Under the pieces are notes generated by a model. It searched no databases and was not told the DNA's origin. It worked only from the letters and a program-made list of their open reading frames with translations. Source: an uncultured Sunxiuqinia sp. (GTDB lineage: Bacteria; Bacteroidota; Bacteroidia; Bacteroidales; Prolixibacteraceae). From it: a stretch of 64,000 nt of DNA. Where the stretch lies: positions 42,739 to 106,738 of the forward strand of contig NZ_OY782768.1 of NCBI RefSeq assembly GCF_963678245.1, read 5' to 3'. Position numbers and translations under genes: made by a program. This document shows positions 51,030 to 60,619 of the stretch, piece by piece. The stretch's first letter is position 1. Each line of letters opens with the position of its first letter.

Positions 51030-52496
51030 TTATACCGATAATTTTTTCTTAGGCAAATTCCTCCTCTGTTCCAATTTCGATTGTAGATCAAAAACTACAA
51101 GTATTGCAACAAACCCCCAGAATGGAATAGATGCTTTGTCGGTATCCAGAAAATTATTTAAAAAACCATGAATGAGATAAGTCACCAACCCAATAATCGC
51201 GGATAAGATGATCATTCGATGCTCTTTCTTCGACGATCGAGTATATGCATGAACTCCAACATACAAAATAACAACTACCAATAAAATAAAGCTGAACGCA
51301 CCTAAAAGCCCGGACTCTGCAAGTGGTCCCAAATATTCGCTATGCGCATTCCCTCCATCTGCCGAATTAGTACTAATAATCGTTCGGTTTTTCGTTAGTT
51401 GAAATGGTGCATACTGAAACATGTATGTTCCTGGCCCCCATCCAAAAACAGGTTTTTCCTCAAACATTTGTAAAGCGGAACTCCACCGATTTATTCGCTC
51501 CAGATTAGACGCATCGGTTGTTACATTGGTCATCGACGAGAGGTGCGTTGCCAGATCAGCTGACGATTCCTGATTATTTCGTTCAAGAAACATTAGAATC
51601 TGGGTCTGAAAAAGAAGTATAATCGCAACAACAGACAGGCCTGCAATAAACAATGGCCTAAATCGTAACTTCAACTTAATTACCAGCCAAACCACCCCTC
51701 CTAATACCAAACTCAGCCAAGCCGCACGTGTGTACGATAAAGTTAAAGCAATTGTAAACACGAACAGCCCAAAGCCGGAAAGGAGTCTATAGCTATTTCG
51801 ATATGACTTAGAGAATGTTAACCCAAGCAGAATTGGGATAAAGAAAGCAAGCATGGCTCCGTAAGAGGTATGATCTTTATAAAAAGGGTTCATAACAAAG
51901 TGCGCCGCCTGATCGTTATGAAAACCAAAAGCAAAATGACGCGCCCAGGCATAAAAAATAACGATCACAAAAGCTCCGCAATACAATCCGACAAACCGAT
52001 AGATGTTCTTCGTATTACGAAAAAGAAGAATACCCATAAAATAGAATGCAGCCAGAAACCAAATTTTGGATAACCAAAATTTGAGCGACACAATTGGCAT
52101 AGTGCTGGTTATGGCCGTAATCAGCATCCACCCCAAATAAAAGTACAGTGCAAGCGAAATCGGGTGCGTTAGGACATCCCTCTCAAAACTCTGTTTTTCA
52201 ACCAGTTTAAACAAAAACAAAATCAGAATACCAAACAATAGTGGTTCTGTGGGTAAAAACATATCAAACGGTAACCCTTCAACCAAATCGTGCAAAGGCA
52301 AGGATATCGGAGTAAAAAAAGTGACCAACAACAACAAGCTATCTAACCGGATAATAGCAACCAAAATAATAGCCAACACTAGAGGTAAAATGCTTGCTAG
52401 CAGGGTTTCATTTTGTACAACAAAATAAAAGTTGAGTGCTAAAAATAAAGCTGAAACAACGTAAAAAAGAATAACTTTATAATGTTTACTGAGCAA
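51030..52496 (-). CDS. O-antigen ligase/polymerase family membrane protein (Wzy_C)
   Basis: A 488-aa inner-membrane protein with about 12-14 transmembrane segments and a large periplasmic loop. The Wzy_C signature is FGWGPGTYMFQYAPF and GNAHSEYLGPLAESGLLGAF near residues 355-395, with a catalytic-type His in AHSEY. It should polymerise or ligate a surface polysaccharide. The only available start is a TTG three bases after the stop of the chain-length gene, which implies translational coupling. Confidence 0.85.
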   Translation of the reverse strand: MLSKHYKVILFYVVSALFLALNFYFVVQNETLLASILPLVLAIILVAIIRLDSLLLLVTFFTPISLPLHDLVEGLPFDMFLPTEPLLFGILILFLFKLVEKQSFERDVLTHPISLALYFYLGWMLITAITSTMPIVSLKFWLSKIWFLAAFYFMGILLFRNTKNIYRFVGLYCGAFVIVIFYAWARHFAFGFHNDQAAHFVMNPFYKDHTSYGAMLAFFIPILLGLTFSKSYRNSYRLLSGFGLFVFTIALTLSYTRAAWLSLVLGGVVWLVIKLKLRFRPLFIAGLSVVAIILLFQTQILMFLERNNQESSADLATHLSSMTNVTTDASNLERINRWSSALQMFEEKPVFGWGPGTYMFQYAPFQLTKNRTIISTNSADGGNAHSEYLGPLAESGLLGAFSFILLVVVILYVGVHAYTRSSKKEHRMIILSAIIGLVTYLIHGFLNNFLDTDKASIPFWGFVAILVVFDLQSKLEQRRNLPKKKLSV

Positions 52497-52499
52497 AAT

Positions 52500-53453
52500 T
52501 TACTGCTTTGAAGATTTAATTCCTTCTAAACTAAAAACAGTAAGCAACGCCATAAACTCAACGGCAATTAGGCTTACCAAAACAATCAGCCAACGAGTTG
52601 GGTATGACTTCTTATCAGCAGGAAATGGTTCTTCAACAACCATGGTGTAGGTCTCTTCTTTTTCTGCTATTGCTATTGCCTTATCATATCGTCGATTTAT
52701 CGTATCTCGCTGAATCTCTAACGCTTCAAGTTCCCGCTGTAACAAAAAGAACTGTCCTCCTTTTTCCTCAAGACTAGTCATCAAATCTTTAATATCATTG
52801 ACCGCGGTTCTGTTGGCTCCTTCGGCAAGAGCTGTCATATACCCCATCGTTACTTGCTCTGTCTGAATCTCATAATCAAGCAAACCATACTCCTTTCTCA
52901 AGCTTTCCATTTCCAAAGAAACCCGATCAATCTCCTTCTTTTTACGCACAAGGTCATTTTGATAGGAGAAGGCTTCTTCAAACGCCTTCTGTTGGCGTAA
53001 AAACAACACTTTCCGGTTGTAAAAAGCAACCAATGAATCCACTATATTGCTGGCAATTTGTGGATCTGCATCCAGCGCACTCAGCTCAATCGACTCATAT
53101 TCCGTCTTTTTACATTCAATCCGATCGTCATATTTCTTGAGAATTTTAGTTCGGAAATAGGGATCATCTTCCTTAATGCCATAACGTGAAGTCAAATTAA
53201 ATGCATCTACAATCTGTCGCTTGATATCGGTGGAGTTAAAAACTTCCAACATTTGCTCACTTTCCGATTCCTCTGAATAAGAACTCGTATTTGTGGGGTA
53301 AACTCTGGCTTGTGATTTAAACAAAGGAGTAATAAAATAAGGAGAAGAAAAAACCGCAGAAGCAATAATAGCAATGACTCCAACAATAATGAGATGTTGT
53401 TTCCATTTCCAGATAACAGTAAAAAGACTCTGGTTATCAAAAAAGCTTTTCAT
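52500..53453 (-). CDS. Wzz/GumC-like polysaccharide chain-length protein
   Basis: A 317-aa polysaccharide co-polymerase without a kinase domain. Transmembrane helices lie at residues about 19-40 (IIVGVIAIIASAVFSSPYFI) and 285-308 (LIVLVSLIAVEFMALLTVF). A long periplasmic coiled coil lies at 150-260 (KKKEIDRVSLEMESLRKEYG). The Pro-rich segment before the second helix (ADKKSYPTRW) is typical of Wzz. Its partner polymerase follows three bases downstream. The pair seems detached from a full biosynthesis cluster. Confidence 0.87.
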   Translation of the reverse strand: MKSFFDNQSLFTVIWKWKQHLIIVGVIAIIASAVFSSPYFITPLFKSQARVYPTNTSSYSEESESEQMLEVFNSTDIKRQIVDAFNLTSRYGIKEDDPYFRTKILKKYDDRIECKKTEYESIELSALDADPQIASNIVDSLVAFYNRKVLFLRQQKAFEEAFSYQNDLVRKKKEIDRVSLEMESLRKEYGLLDYEIQTEQVTMGYMTALAEGANRTAVNDIKDLMTSLEEKGGQFFLLQRELEALEIQRDTINRRYDKAIAIAEKEETYTMVVEEPFPADKKSYPTRWLIVLVSLIAVEFMALLTVFSLEGIKSSKQ

Positions 53454-53520
53454 AAAATGAATTGTTTGGTCGTTACTTCTGAACGAAATTCAGAATATAT
53501 TATTATCAATCCACCAATAT

Positions 53521-54813
53521 TTATTCGGCAATCAGTAAGTAATAATTCTTCTTCCCTTTTTGAACCAGAATATACTTATTTCCAATCAGATGGTCAGCAC
53601 TTACCTCTAATTCCTGATCAGATATTTTTTCTTTATTGATGCTCAATCCATTCCCTTTAATCGTCCGGCGCAATTCACCTTTCGAAGGAAAAACAGCAAC
53701 CTTTTCGGCCAGCAAATCAACTACATTAACACCTGAGTCTAGTTCGGCTTTTGAAACAGTGAACTGAGGGACACCATCAAAAACAGCCAGAAAAGTTTGT
53801 TCATCAAGCTTTTTTAGATTTTCGGCGGTTCCACGACCAAACAAAATTTGCGATGCTTCAACCGCCATTTCATAATCCTCGCGCGAATGCACCATCACCG
53901 TAACTTCCTCAGCTAATTTCTTCTGAAGCTCGCGCATATGGGGAGCTTCCTTGTGGCTGGCAACCAACGCATCAATTTCCTCCTTATCGAGAAGGGTGAA
54001 AATCTTAATATAGCGCTCCGCATCTTCGTCAGAAGTATTTAACCAAAATTGATAAAATTTATAGGGAGAAGTCAGTTTAGCATCCAGCCAAACATTGCCA
54101 CTTTCAGTTTTCCCAAACTTGGTTCCATCAGCCTTTGTAATTAAGGGGCACGTTAATGCGAAAGCCTCTCCTCTTTCTTTTCGTCTGATCAACTCGGTGC
54201 CGGTTGTAATATTTCCCCATTGGTCGGAACCTCCCATCTGGAGTTTGCAATTTTTGCTCCGATATAAATGTAAAAAGTCGGTTCCTTGCACCAATTGATA
54301 CGAAAATTCGGTAAAAGACATCCCGACTTTCGATTCTTCCCCCAAACGCTTTTTTACACTGTCTTTCGACATCATGTAATTTACAGTAACATGCTTTCCG
54401 ATATCTCGAATAAACTCCAGAAAACTGAAATCCTTCATCCAGTCGTAGTTATTAACCAACTCCGCCGCATTCGGCAAATCCGAATCAAAATCCAGAAAGC
54501 GATCCAATTGGTTCTTCAAACATGCCTGATTATGGCGTAAAGTTTCTTCATCGAGCAAATTCCGCTCCTGCGATTTACCCGATGGATCACCAATCATACC
54601 GGTAGCTCCACCAATTAAGGCAATAGGCTTATGGCCTGCCAACTGAAAATGTTTCAACATCATAACACTAACCAAATGCCCAATATGAAGCGAGTCTGCC
54701 GTTGGATCAATTCCAACATAGGCCGATGTCATCTCTTTTTTCAATTGTTCTTCGGTTCCTGGCATAATATCGTGAATCATACCGCGCCAACGTAGTTCTT
54801 CAACAAAGTTCAT
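53521..54813 (-). CDS. tyrS: Tyrosyl-tRNA synthetase
   Basis: A 430-aa class I synthetase. The HIGH motif is HIGH at 43-46 ([11 protein letters not shown]), the KMSKS-equivalent is KFGKT near 233 and the tyrosine-binding YQLVQGTDF is near 175. A C-terminal S4-like RNA-binding domain covers about 360-430 ([20 protein letters not shown]). The start is set at [15 protein letters not shown] (54813), the family norm; the frame extends 20 codons further upstream. Confidence 0.95.
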   Translation of the reverse strand: MNFVEELRWRGMIHDIMPGTEEQLKKEMTSAYVGIDPTADSLHIGHLVSVMMLKHFQLAGHKPIALIGGATGMIGDPSGKSQERNLLDEETLRHNQACLKNQLDRFLDFDSDLPNAAELVNNYDWMKDFSFLEFIRDIGKHVTVNYMMSKDSVKKRLGEESKVGMSFTEFSYQLVQGTDFLHLYRSKNCKLQMGGSDQWGNITTGTELIRRKERGEAFALTCPLITKADGTKFGKTESGNVWLDAKLTSPYKFYQFWLNTSDEDAERYIKIFTLLDKEEIDALVASHKEAPHMRELQKKLAEEVTVMVHSREDYEMAVEASQILFGRGTAENLKKLDEQTFLAVFDGVPQFTVSKAELDSGVNVVDLLAEKVAVFPSKGELRRTIKGNGLSINKEKISDQELEVSADHLIGNKYILVQKGKKNYYLLIAE

Positions 54814-54982
54814 CTGTTTTATTTTGGGTCTGTTATTATCATATTCAAAAAAGCGATTCATTCGAAAATTCAAAAGTGAGAAATCCGGAAGTCGCTAACT
54901 AATTGCAAAATATCGGCAAAGATATAAAAATGAACCATTAAGAATTAACGAATCAGGCTAATATTTTCAAGGCATCAGTTGA

Positions 54983-56008
54983 TTACAAAACTCCCAAGGC
55001 ACTGATAAATATGTAGACTAATGCAAATTGTAAAGTAAGATTATAAACCACACCAAGCAACAGAAACTTAATAAAGGTTTTGACATACGGCTGAAGATAA
55101 AAATTCTTCAACGCGAGATAGATATAAACAGGAACCAACACCAATAACCACAAGGACCAGGAAGCCACTTCCCATGAAAAAATTAAGTTAATAGCAACAA
55201 CCAAACTAAGCAGAAAAAACATAAAAGCGTGGATGTGTACAGAAAAAATCAGGTGTCGAATGTAGAATACTTTTTGCCGGACATAGAACAATTTCAACAA
55301 CAATGCAAAAATCGGCAATAAAACGAAAAATGCATAGGATAGGTATTTCAAAATTCTGGAAACCAAACTCTCCGGAGACCGAAGCATCTGAACTAAATTA
55401 AGCAATTTGGTTCTTCTTACAGTATCCTCGGTTTCCCTCACCCCTTCTTCCAGTTGATCGGCAAGATTACGAAGCTTACCCTGAATTGTCTGCTGGTTTA
55501 ACAAGTCTGAATAGTTGAGCTTAAAATCAGCAATGTTCATCGAATCTTCAGTTTCAATAAACTGACCAACATTCAAGCTGTCATCGTTTTCCTGAATGAG
55601 CGAATCTACTAGAACAATTTGATCATTTCCAGCTAACTCATAATCAAGCGCCGTGTTCAAACCCTGATTTGTAAGTAATTGAAGTAACAGAAAAAGTACA
55701 AAACTTAAGAAAATATATACCCGAAAAGGTGGTGCATAGCGCGCACGATGTCCTCTGAAAAATTCCAACGTCAGGAATCCCGGCATAAAAACCAGATCAC
55801 GGAAAGTGCGGAGAAACCGGGTGTCAAAAGAGACGAAATTGCCAAGAAAATCATAAAACACGAAGCCAAGCGGACGATTAAACTCAGAGTCAGACTGTCC
55901 ACAATTAGGGCAATAAAACCCTTTGAATTCATGCGAACAATTTGGACATGCATGTTCTTCAAGTTCATCAAATGAAGGTTGATTTTTTCTAAACCACTCT
56001 TTTCTCAC
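54983..56008 (-). CDS. DUF3667 membrane protein with zinc ribbon
   Basis: About 341 aa. The N-terminal zinc ribbon (CPNCSHEFKGFYCPNCGQ) is followed by the family segment FVSFDTRFLRTFRDLVFMPG and RARYAPPFRVYIFLSF, a helical linker (about 120-215), and four or five transmembrane helices to the end. The function is unknown. The start is uncertain: a GTG at 56008 or an ATG at 56050. Either way it overlaps the 3' end of the CvpA-like gene (by 20 or 62 nt), indicating coupling. Confidence 0.8.
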   Translation of the reverse strand: MRKEWFRKNQPSFDELEEHACPNCSHEFKGFYCPNCGQSDSEFNRPLGFVFYDFLGNFVSFDTRFLRTFRDLVFMPGFLTLEFFRGHRARYAPPFRVYIFLSFVLFLLLQLLTNQGLNTALDYELAGNDQIVLVDSLIQENDDSLNVGQFIETEDSMNIADFKLNYSDLLNQQTIQGKLRNLADQLEEGVRETEDTVRRTKLLNLVQMLRSPESLVSRILKYLSYAFFVLLPIFALLLKLFYVRQKVFYIRHLIFSVHIHAFMFFLLSLVVAINLIFSWEVASWSLWLLVLVPVYIYLALKNFYLQPYVKTFIKFLLLGVVYNLTLQFALVYIFISALGVL

Positions 56009-56528
56009 GGAGATGACTTTTACGTTTGAAAAGATCCTGGTCAATTGCATCAAAATTCAGGAATGGAAGAATTGTCGGCACCAGATTTTTTACAGGCTCA
56101 TACATCTGTGAATCATCCTTGACATCCTTCGGAAGAATTCCAACATTTTCATCAACCTCATCAAGGATCAGAAGGAGTACACTTATGATTAGGGCCGATT
56201 TTATGACACCAAACAAAATGCCGGCTAACCGATTAATAAAGCCAAGTGCTACGGCTGAAATAATCGTTTCAACAGCTTTCCCGACCAAATGAATCAGAAT
56301 AACAATGACAACAAATGTGACTAAAAAGGCAATCAGCCCCAGATGTTTGGAATCGTAACCAAAGGTTTCAACGATAAACTCAGCGGTAAATTGCGAAAAG
56401 TGGATAGCCCCCCAAACGCCGAGTATTAAAGCTGCCAGCGAAGCCACCTCTGCAATAAAACCTTTCGAGAAACCACGAACCGCGGCTAATATCAGCAAAA
56501 CACCTAAAACGATATCAATGTAATTCAC
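55989..56528 (-). CDS. CvpA family inner-membrane protein
   Basis: A 179-aa protein with four transmembrane helices. The family start YIDIVLGVLLILAAVRGFSK and the central GLIAFLVTFVVIVILIHLVG then FINRLAGILFGVIKSALIIS are clear. CvpA proteins are linked to colicin V export and envelope homeostasis; the mechanism is unsettled. The start codon is GTG at 56528. The 3' end overlaps the DUF3667 gene. Confidence 0.88.
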   Translation of the reverse strand: MNYIDIVLGVLLILAAVRGFSKGFIAEVASLAALILGVWGAIHFSQFTAEFIVETFGYDSKHLGLIAFLVTFVVIVILIHLVGKAVETIISAVALGFINRLAGILFGVIKSALIISVLLLILDEVDENVGILPKDVKDDSQMYEPVKNLVPTILPFLNFDAIDQDLFKRKSHLREKRVV

Positions 56529-56710
56529 CAGTCTGATTTTTAGTCGTTTGTTTTATCTAACGTTTACATTTTCAGCAAACAATATTTTCAGTAAAAATAG
56601 AAAAATATTTTTGGCTGGCAGTTCATAGGTAGTCTCATTCAAAAAAGATAAATTTGGCTGGCTTGGAAACCGAAAACAAACATATTTGTTAAATCATATA
56701 AACAATTAAA

Positions 56711-58228
56711 ATGCCTATTCTTAATTCGATCATAAACTGGATAAATTTCAAACGAATCTATCAAATTGACCTTTTCAAAAAACACCCTATCGACGCCCAA
56801 CTCGAAGTCTTCTCTGATTTAATAAAGGAAGCGCGTGATACAGAGATTGGGAGACAATATGATTTCAAGAGCATTAGCTCTGAAAGCGAATTTAAGGAGC
56901 GAGTCCCGATCCGCCACTACGAAGATTTTGCCCCTTATATTGAACGGCTTCGGCATGGAGAAAAAAACCTGCTATGGCCGGGCGAAATAAAATGGTTTGC
57001 CAAATCATCGGGCACCACAAACGATAAAAGCAAGTTCATTCCGGTAAGCAAGCAATCATTGGAAGATGTACACTTTAGAGGAGCTAGAGACGTTTTTGCT
57101 CTGTACCTCAAGAACAATCCTGACTCGGGCGTTTTATACGGAAAGACGTTAACCCTGGGGGGAAGTCACCGTGTAAATAACTTTAGTAATAAATCTTATT
57201 TTGGCGATTTGTCAGCAATCCTGATCGAAAACACTCCTTTTTGGTCTGAGTTTATCCGGACTCCATCAGTTGAGGTTGCACTGATTGAAGAATTTGAAGA
57301 AAAAGTAGCCAAGATTATTGAAGAGTCCCTTGATGAAAACGTAACCTCATTGGCAGGTGTGCCTTCGTGGTATTTAGTGCTTCTAAAAAAAGTACTCGAA
57401 CATACCGGGAAAAACAATATTTTGGAAGTGTGGCCAAACCTGGAAGTTTTCATTCATGGCGGAATTAATTTTGACCCTTATCGCGAACAATATCAAAATA
57501 TCATTCCTTCGAAATCCATGAATTACATGGAAACCTACAACGCCTCCGAAGGTTTTTTTGCGATTCAAGACGACCCGGAAAGCAGCGATATGTTACTAAT
57601 GCTGGATTACGGAATTTACTACGAGTTTATACCGATGGAAAGCTTTCACGAAGATCACCCGAAAGCCCTAAATCTTTCGGAAGTAGAGTTGGGACAAAAC
57701 TACGCCTTGGTAATTAGCACAAACGGCGGGCTGTGGCGCTACGTCATTGGCGACACGATTCAATTCACATCGAAAAAACCATTCAAAATAAAAATTACCG
57801 GACGCACCAAACACTTTATCAATGCTTTTGGCGAGGAGGTAATTGTCGACAACGCCGAGCAAGCCTTGAACATCGCAACCGAACGCACCGGAGCCAATAT
57901 AAAGGAATACACTGCCGGCCCTGTTTTTATGAAAGGCGACCAAAAAGGAGCACACGAATGGATCATCGAATTTGAGCAGAAACCAGCCGATTTTGATTAT
58001 TTCATGGAGGTAATGGACGATACGTTAAAAACGCTTAACTCGGATTACGAAGCCAAACGACACAAAAACCTAACCTTGGAAAAACCACATTTGGTAGTTG
58101 CCAAAGACGGGCTGTTTTACGAATGGATGAAACAACGAGGCAAGGTTGGTGGACAAAATAAAATTCCTCGATTGGCCAATAACCGGAAATATCTGGATGA
58201 GCTTATTGAGCTCCAAAAAAGATTGTAA
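56711..58228 (+). CDS. GH3-family acyl-amido synthetase-like protein
   Basis: A 505-aa ANL-superfamily enzyme related to plant GH3 auxin-conjugating enzymes. Motifs: WFAKSSGTTNDKSKFIPVS (ATP/phosphate loop), YMETYNASEGFFAIQDD (acyl/adenylate motif), VISTNGGLWRYVIGDTIQF (the Y-R-x-x-GD motif) and ITGRTKHFINAFGEEV. It should adenylate a carboxylic acid and transfer it to an amino acid; the natural substrate in Bacteroidota is unknown. It is 63 nt upstream of a deoxynucleoside kinase on the same strand. TAAATTTG (56649-56656) is a possible -7 box. Confidence 0.9.
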   Translation: MPILNSIINWINFKRIYQIDLFKKHPIDAQLEVFSDLIKEARDTEIGRQYDFKSISSESEFKERVPIRHYEDFAPYIERLRHGEKNLLWPGEIKWFAKSSGTTNDKSKFIPVSKQSLEDVHFRGARDVFALYLKNNPDSGVLYGKTLTLGGSHRVNNFSNKSYFGDLSAILIENTPFWSEFIRTPSVEVALIEEFEEKVAKIIEESLDENVTSLAGVPSWYLVLLKKVLEHTGKNNILEVWPNLEVFIHGGINFDPYREQYQNIIPSKSMNYMETYNASEGFFAIQDDPESSDMLLMLDYGIYYEFIPMESFHEDHPKALNLSEVELGQNYALVISTNGGLWRYVIGDTIQFTSKKPFKIKITGRTKHFINAFGEEVIVDNAEQALNIATERTGANIKEYTAGPVFMKGDQKGAHEWIIEFEQKPADFDYFMEVMDDTLKTLNSDYEAKRHKNLTLEKPHLVVAKDGLFYEWMKQRGKVGGQNKIPRLANNRKYLDELIELQKRL

Positions 58229-58291
58229 TTTATAGGGCGTATTCAGCAAGCTCCATTAAATTTGTATTCGAATTACTGAAAAAATAAAATC

Positions 58292-58906
58292 ATGCACATC
58301 GCACTTGCAGGCAACATTGGGGCCGGGAAAACAACAATGGCCGGGCTTCTGGCAAAACACTATGGCTGGAAACCTCATTATGAAGACGTTGATGAAAACC
58401 CTTACCTCAATGATTTTTATGAAGACATGCAACGCTGGTCTTTCAACCTCCAAATATTTTTCCTAAACAGTCGCTTTAGCCAAGTGATGGATATTCAGAA
58501 TTCGGGACAAACAGTGGTTCAAGACCGGACAATCTATGAAGATGCAGAGATTTTCGCTCCAAACCTGCACGCCATGGGACTGATGTCGACCCGCGATTTC
58601 AATAATTACAGAACCTTGTTTCAGTTGATGAGTAAGTTGGTAAAAGCTCCTGATTTGTTGATTTACCTAAGGGCAAGTGTTCCAACTTTAGTCAACCAAA
58701 TTCAGCAACGAGGGCGTGAATACGAGAATTCTATCCGGTTGGATTACCTCAAACAACTCAATGAGCGATACGAGGCTTGGATCAATCATTATACCGACGG
58801 TAAGCTTTTGATTGTCAATGTTGACAAAATTGACATCACCAACAGCCCTGAGGATTTAAGTGGTGTTATTGACAAAATTGATGCTCAGATTAATGGTTTG
58901 TTTTAA
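58292..58906 (+). CDS. Deoxynucleoside kinase (second paralogue)
   Basis: A 204-aa kinase. P-loop GNIGAGKTT at 7-15, substrate motif QDRTIYEDAEIF and lid QQRGREYENS. It is clearly distinct from the kinase at 3833-4471 (only about a third of residues match by eye), so the genome has two deoxynucleoside kinases, probably of different base preference. It is convergent with the PfkB kinase (11 nt apart). Confidence 0.92.
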   Translation: MHIALAGNIGAGKTTMAGLLAKHYGWKPHYEDVDENPYLNDFYEDMQRWSFNLQIFFLNSRFSQVMDIQNSGQTVVQDRTIYEDAEIFAPNLHAMGLMSTRDFNNYRTLFQLMSKLVKAPDLLIYLRASVPTLVNQIQQRGREYENSIRLDYLKQLNERYEAWINHYTDGKLLIVNVDKIDITNSPEDLSGVIDKIDAQINGLF

Positions 58907-58917
58907 CCGAGAATCGA

Positions 58918-59901
58918 CTACATTTCCACTTTTATTTCTGCCAATTTTGATTCAGGTATTTTAGCACCAAGTACCTGAATTACTTTACTTGCCAGCAACG
59001 AACCCAAATTACCGCATTTCTTCATGCTGTAATTATTGGCCAATCCAAACAAGAATCCGCTGGCGTAAACATCGCCTGCTCCAGTCGTATCAATACTTTG
59101 CACTTCGGGTGTTTCAACCTGAATAAACTGTTCGCCCGACTGAATTAATGAGCCTTTTTCGCCAATTTTCACGATGGCAATTTCACATTGAGACGAGATT
59201 TGTTTCAATGCTTCTACTGGTTCCAGTCCGGTGTACGACTTCGCTTCCTCTTCATTGGCAAAAACAATGTCTACATATTCGTCAACCAGTCGGGTTAAAA
59301 ATTCCAGATTTGCGTCAACAACATTAAAACTGGCCATATCCAAAGAGATTTTCAAACCCTGCTTTTTCGCTAACTTCAAAATACCTTCAATCAACTCATG
59401 GTTAAAAACAAGGTAGCCTTCAATATGCAGGTAATCGTAGTTAGCAAATAGTTCTTCAGAAAGTTCATCAACACTCAATTCGCTGGCAGCACCAAGGTAA
59501 GTGCCAAACGTGCGCTCCGAATCGGGAGAAATCAAGGTAGCCGCTTTCCCCGTAGGAATCTGGCTGAAAAACAAATGAGGTGTGATATTCGATTTCTCAA
59601 ACTCATCTTTGAAAAAATGCCCCATTTCATCATTCGAAATTTTGCCAATAAAACCAGCATTTCCTCCCAGCTGGGCTATCGCGCGAACCGTATTGGCTGA
59701 TGAACCGCCGGTCTCAATGCTCCGATCTATGTCTGCAGTACGATCCAGCATTTTCTGAGAAAGCTCTGCATCAACCAAGGTCATACTTCCTTTTGGCAAC
59801 TGAAATGCATACAGCAATTGATCATCTTTTAATTGAACCAGAATATCAACCAGGGCACTTCCGATACCCACAATTCGCTTTTGAGTGTTGTTATTTTCCA
59901 T
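58918..59901 (-). CDS. PfkB-family carbohydrate/adenosine kinase
   Basis: A 327-aa ribokinase-like enzyme. Signature 1 is GGSSANTVRAIAQLGGNAGF near residue 66, and signature 2 is SIDTTGAGDVYASGFLFGL near 270 with the catalytic Asp. N-terminal VGIGSALVDILVQ is typical. Family members of this subclass in Bacteroidota are often called adenosine kinase or ribokinase; substrate choice cannot be decided here. Confidence 0.88.
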   Translation of the reverse strand: MENNNTQKRIVGIGSALVDILVQLKDDQLLYAFQLPKGSMTLVDAELSQKMLDRTADIDRSIETGGSSANTVRAIAQLGGNAGFIGKISNDEMGHFFKDEFEKSNITPHLFFSQIPTGKAATLISPDSERTFGTYLGAASELSVDELSEELFANYDYLHIEGYLVFNHELIEGILKLAKKQGLKISLDMASFNVVDANLEFLTRLVDEYVDIVFANEEEAKSYTGLEPVEALKQISSQCEIAIVKIGEKGSLIQSGEQFIQVETPEVQSIDTTGAGDVYASGFLFGLANNYSMKKCGNLGSLLASKVIQVLGAKIPESKLAEIKVEM

Positions 59902-60046
59902 AGGCCTGCAAAAATAATAAAAAAGGGGATTGATAATAAATCCAAGCTTTCAAATTGTTAATCAAAAAGAAGCAATTCCTGATTTTAACAAACTTTTAGC
60001 CTACGCAATATTGAAAGTGAATAATCAGTTAGATAGAGTAAATTCT

Positions 60047-60054
60047 TATATTTG
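60047..60054 (+). promoter_or_regulatory. Probable -7 element of the ECF sigma gene
   Basis: TATATTTG matches TAnnTTTG, 28 nt before the ATG. The ribosome-binding site GGAGAAGG lies just before the start codon. No clear -33 TTG. Confidence 0.5.
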
Positions 60055-60081
60055 TTTAGATAGGCAAGACAGGGGAGAAGG

Positions 60082-60592
60082 ATGAGGATTGAAGAAAAAC
60101 GTGACAATAATTGGTTTCAGTCGGTATTTAAGGAACATTACCAATATGTTCGAAATTTCATTTACTACCTTTCGGGAGACTTGACTATTACCGATGATCT
60201 AGCTCAGGATGTTTTCCTTGTTTTGTGGGAAGAACGATTCAACGTCAAGCAAAAAACTGTTCAGTCTTATCTTTTCGCTATTGCGCGAAATCATTACTTC
60301 AAGCATCATCGCAAGAAAAAGATTCATCTCAATTTTAGTAGTTCGCTAATCACAATGCACGAAAATGAATCACCGGAATATTTGATGGAGCTGAAAGAGT
60401 TCGATCAAAAACTGCAATTCGCTATAGCCCTGCTACCCGAAAAAAACCAGAGCCATTTTTTTAATGAACCGGATTGACAAAATGACCTATCAGGAAATTG
60501 CTGACAACCTGCAATTAAGTGTCAAAGCAATCAAAAAACACATCAGCAATGCACTTAAACATTTACGATCAAAAGTAGATAAACAGCTTTAA
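60082..60592 (+). pseudogene. ECF RNA polymerase sigma factor, frameshifted
   Basis: About 170 codons. Region 2 is intact (YVRNFIYYLSGDLTITDDLA and QDVFLVLWEE) and the frame then ends early at 60477 with an out-of-frame tail. Region 4 continues in another frame from about 60448: ALLPEKN, then RAIFLMNRIDKMTYQEIADN and LQLSVKAIKKHISNALKHLR to TAA at 60590-60592. Removing one C at 60447-60448 restores the whole protein. Without region 4 the product could not recognise a -35 element. Either a real pseudogene or a sequence error. It is the first gene of a trans-envelope signalling cluster with the TonB transducer and FecR. Confidence 0.85.
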
Positions 60593-60619
60593 GGTGTTTA
60601 TCTTTAAGCATCACAAAAC

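Noticed and set aside
60439..60477. Programmed frameshift in the ECF sigma gene
   Set aside because: The site has an A-run but no conserved slippery heptamer or stimulator is visible, and the neighbouring receptor has three more shifts, so decay or sequence error is simpler.
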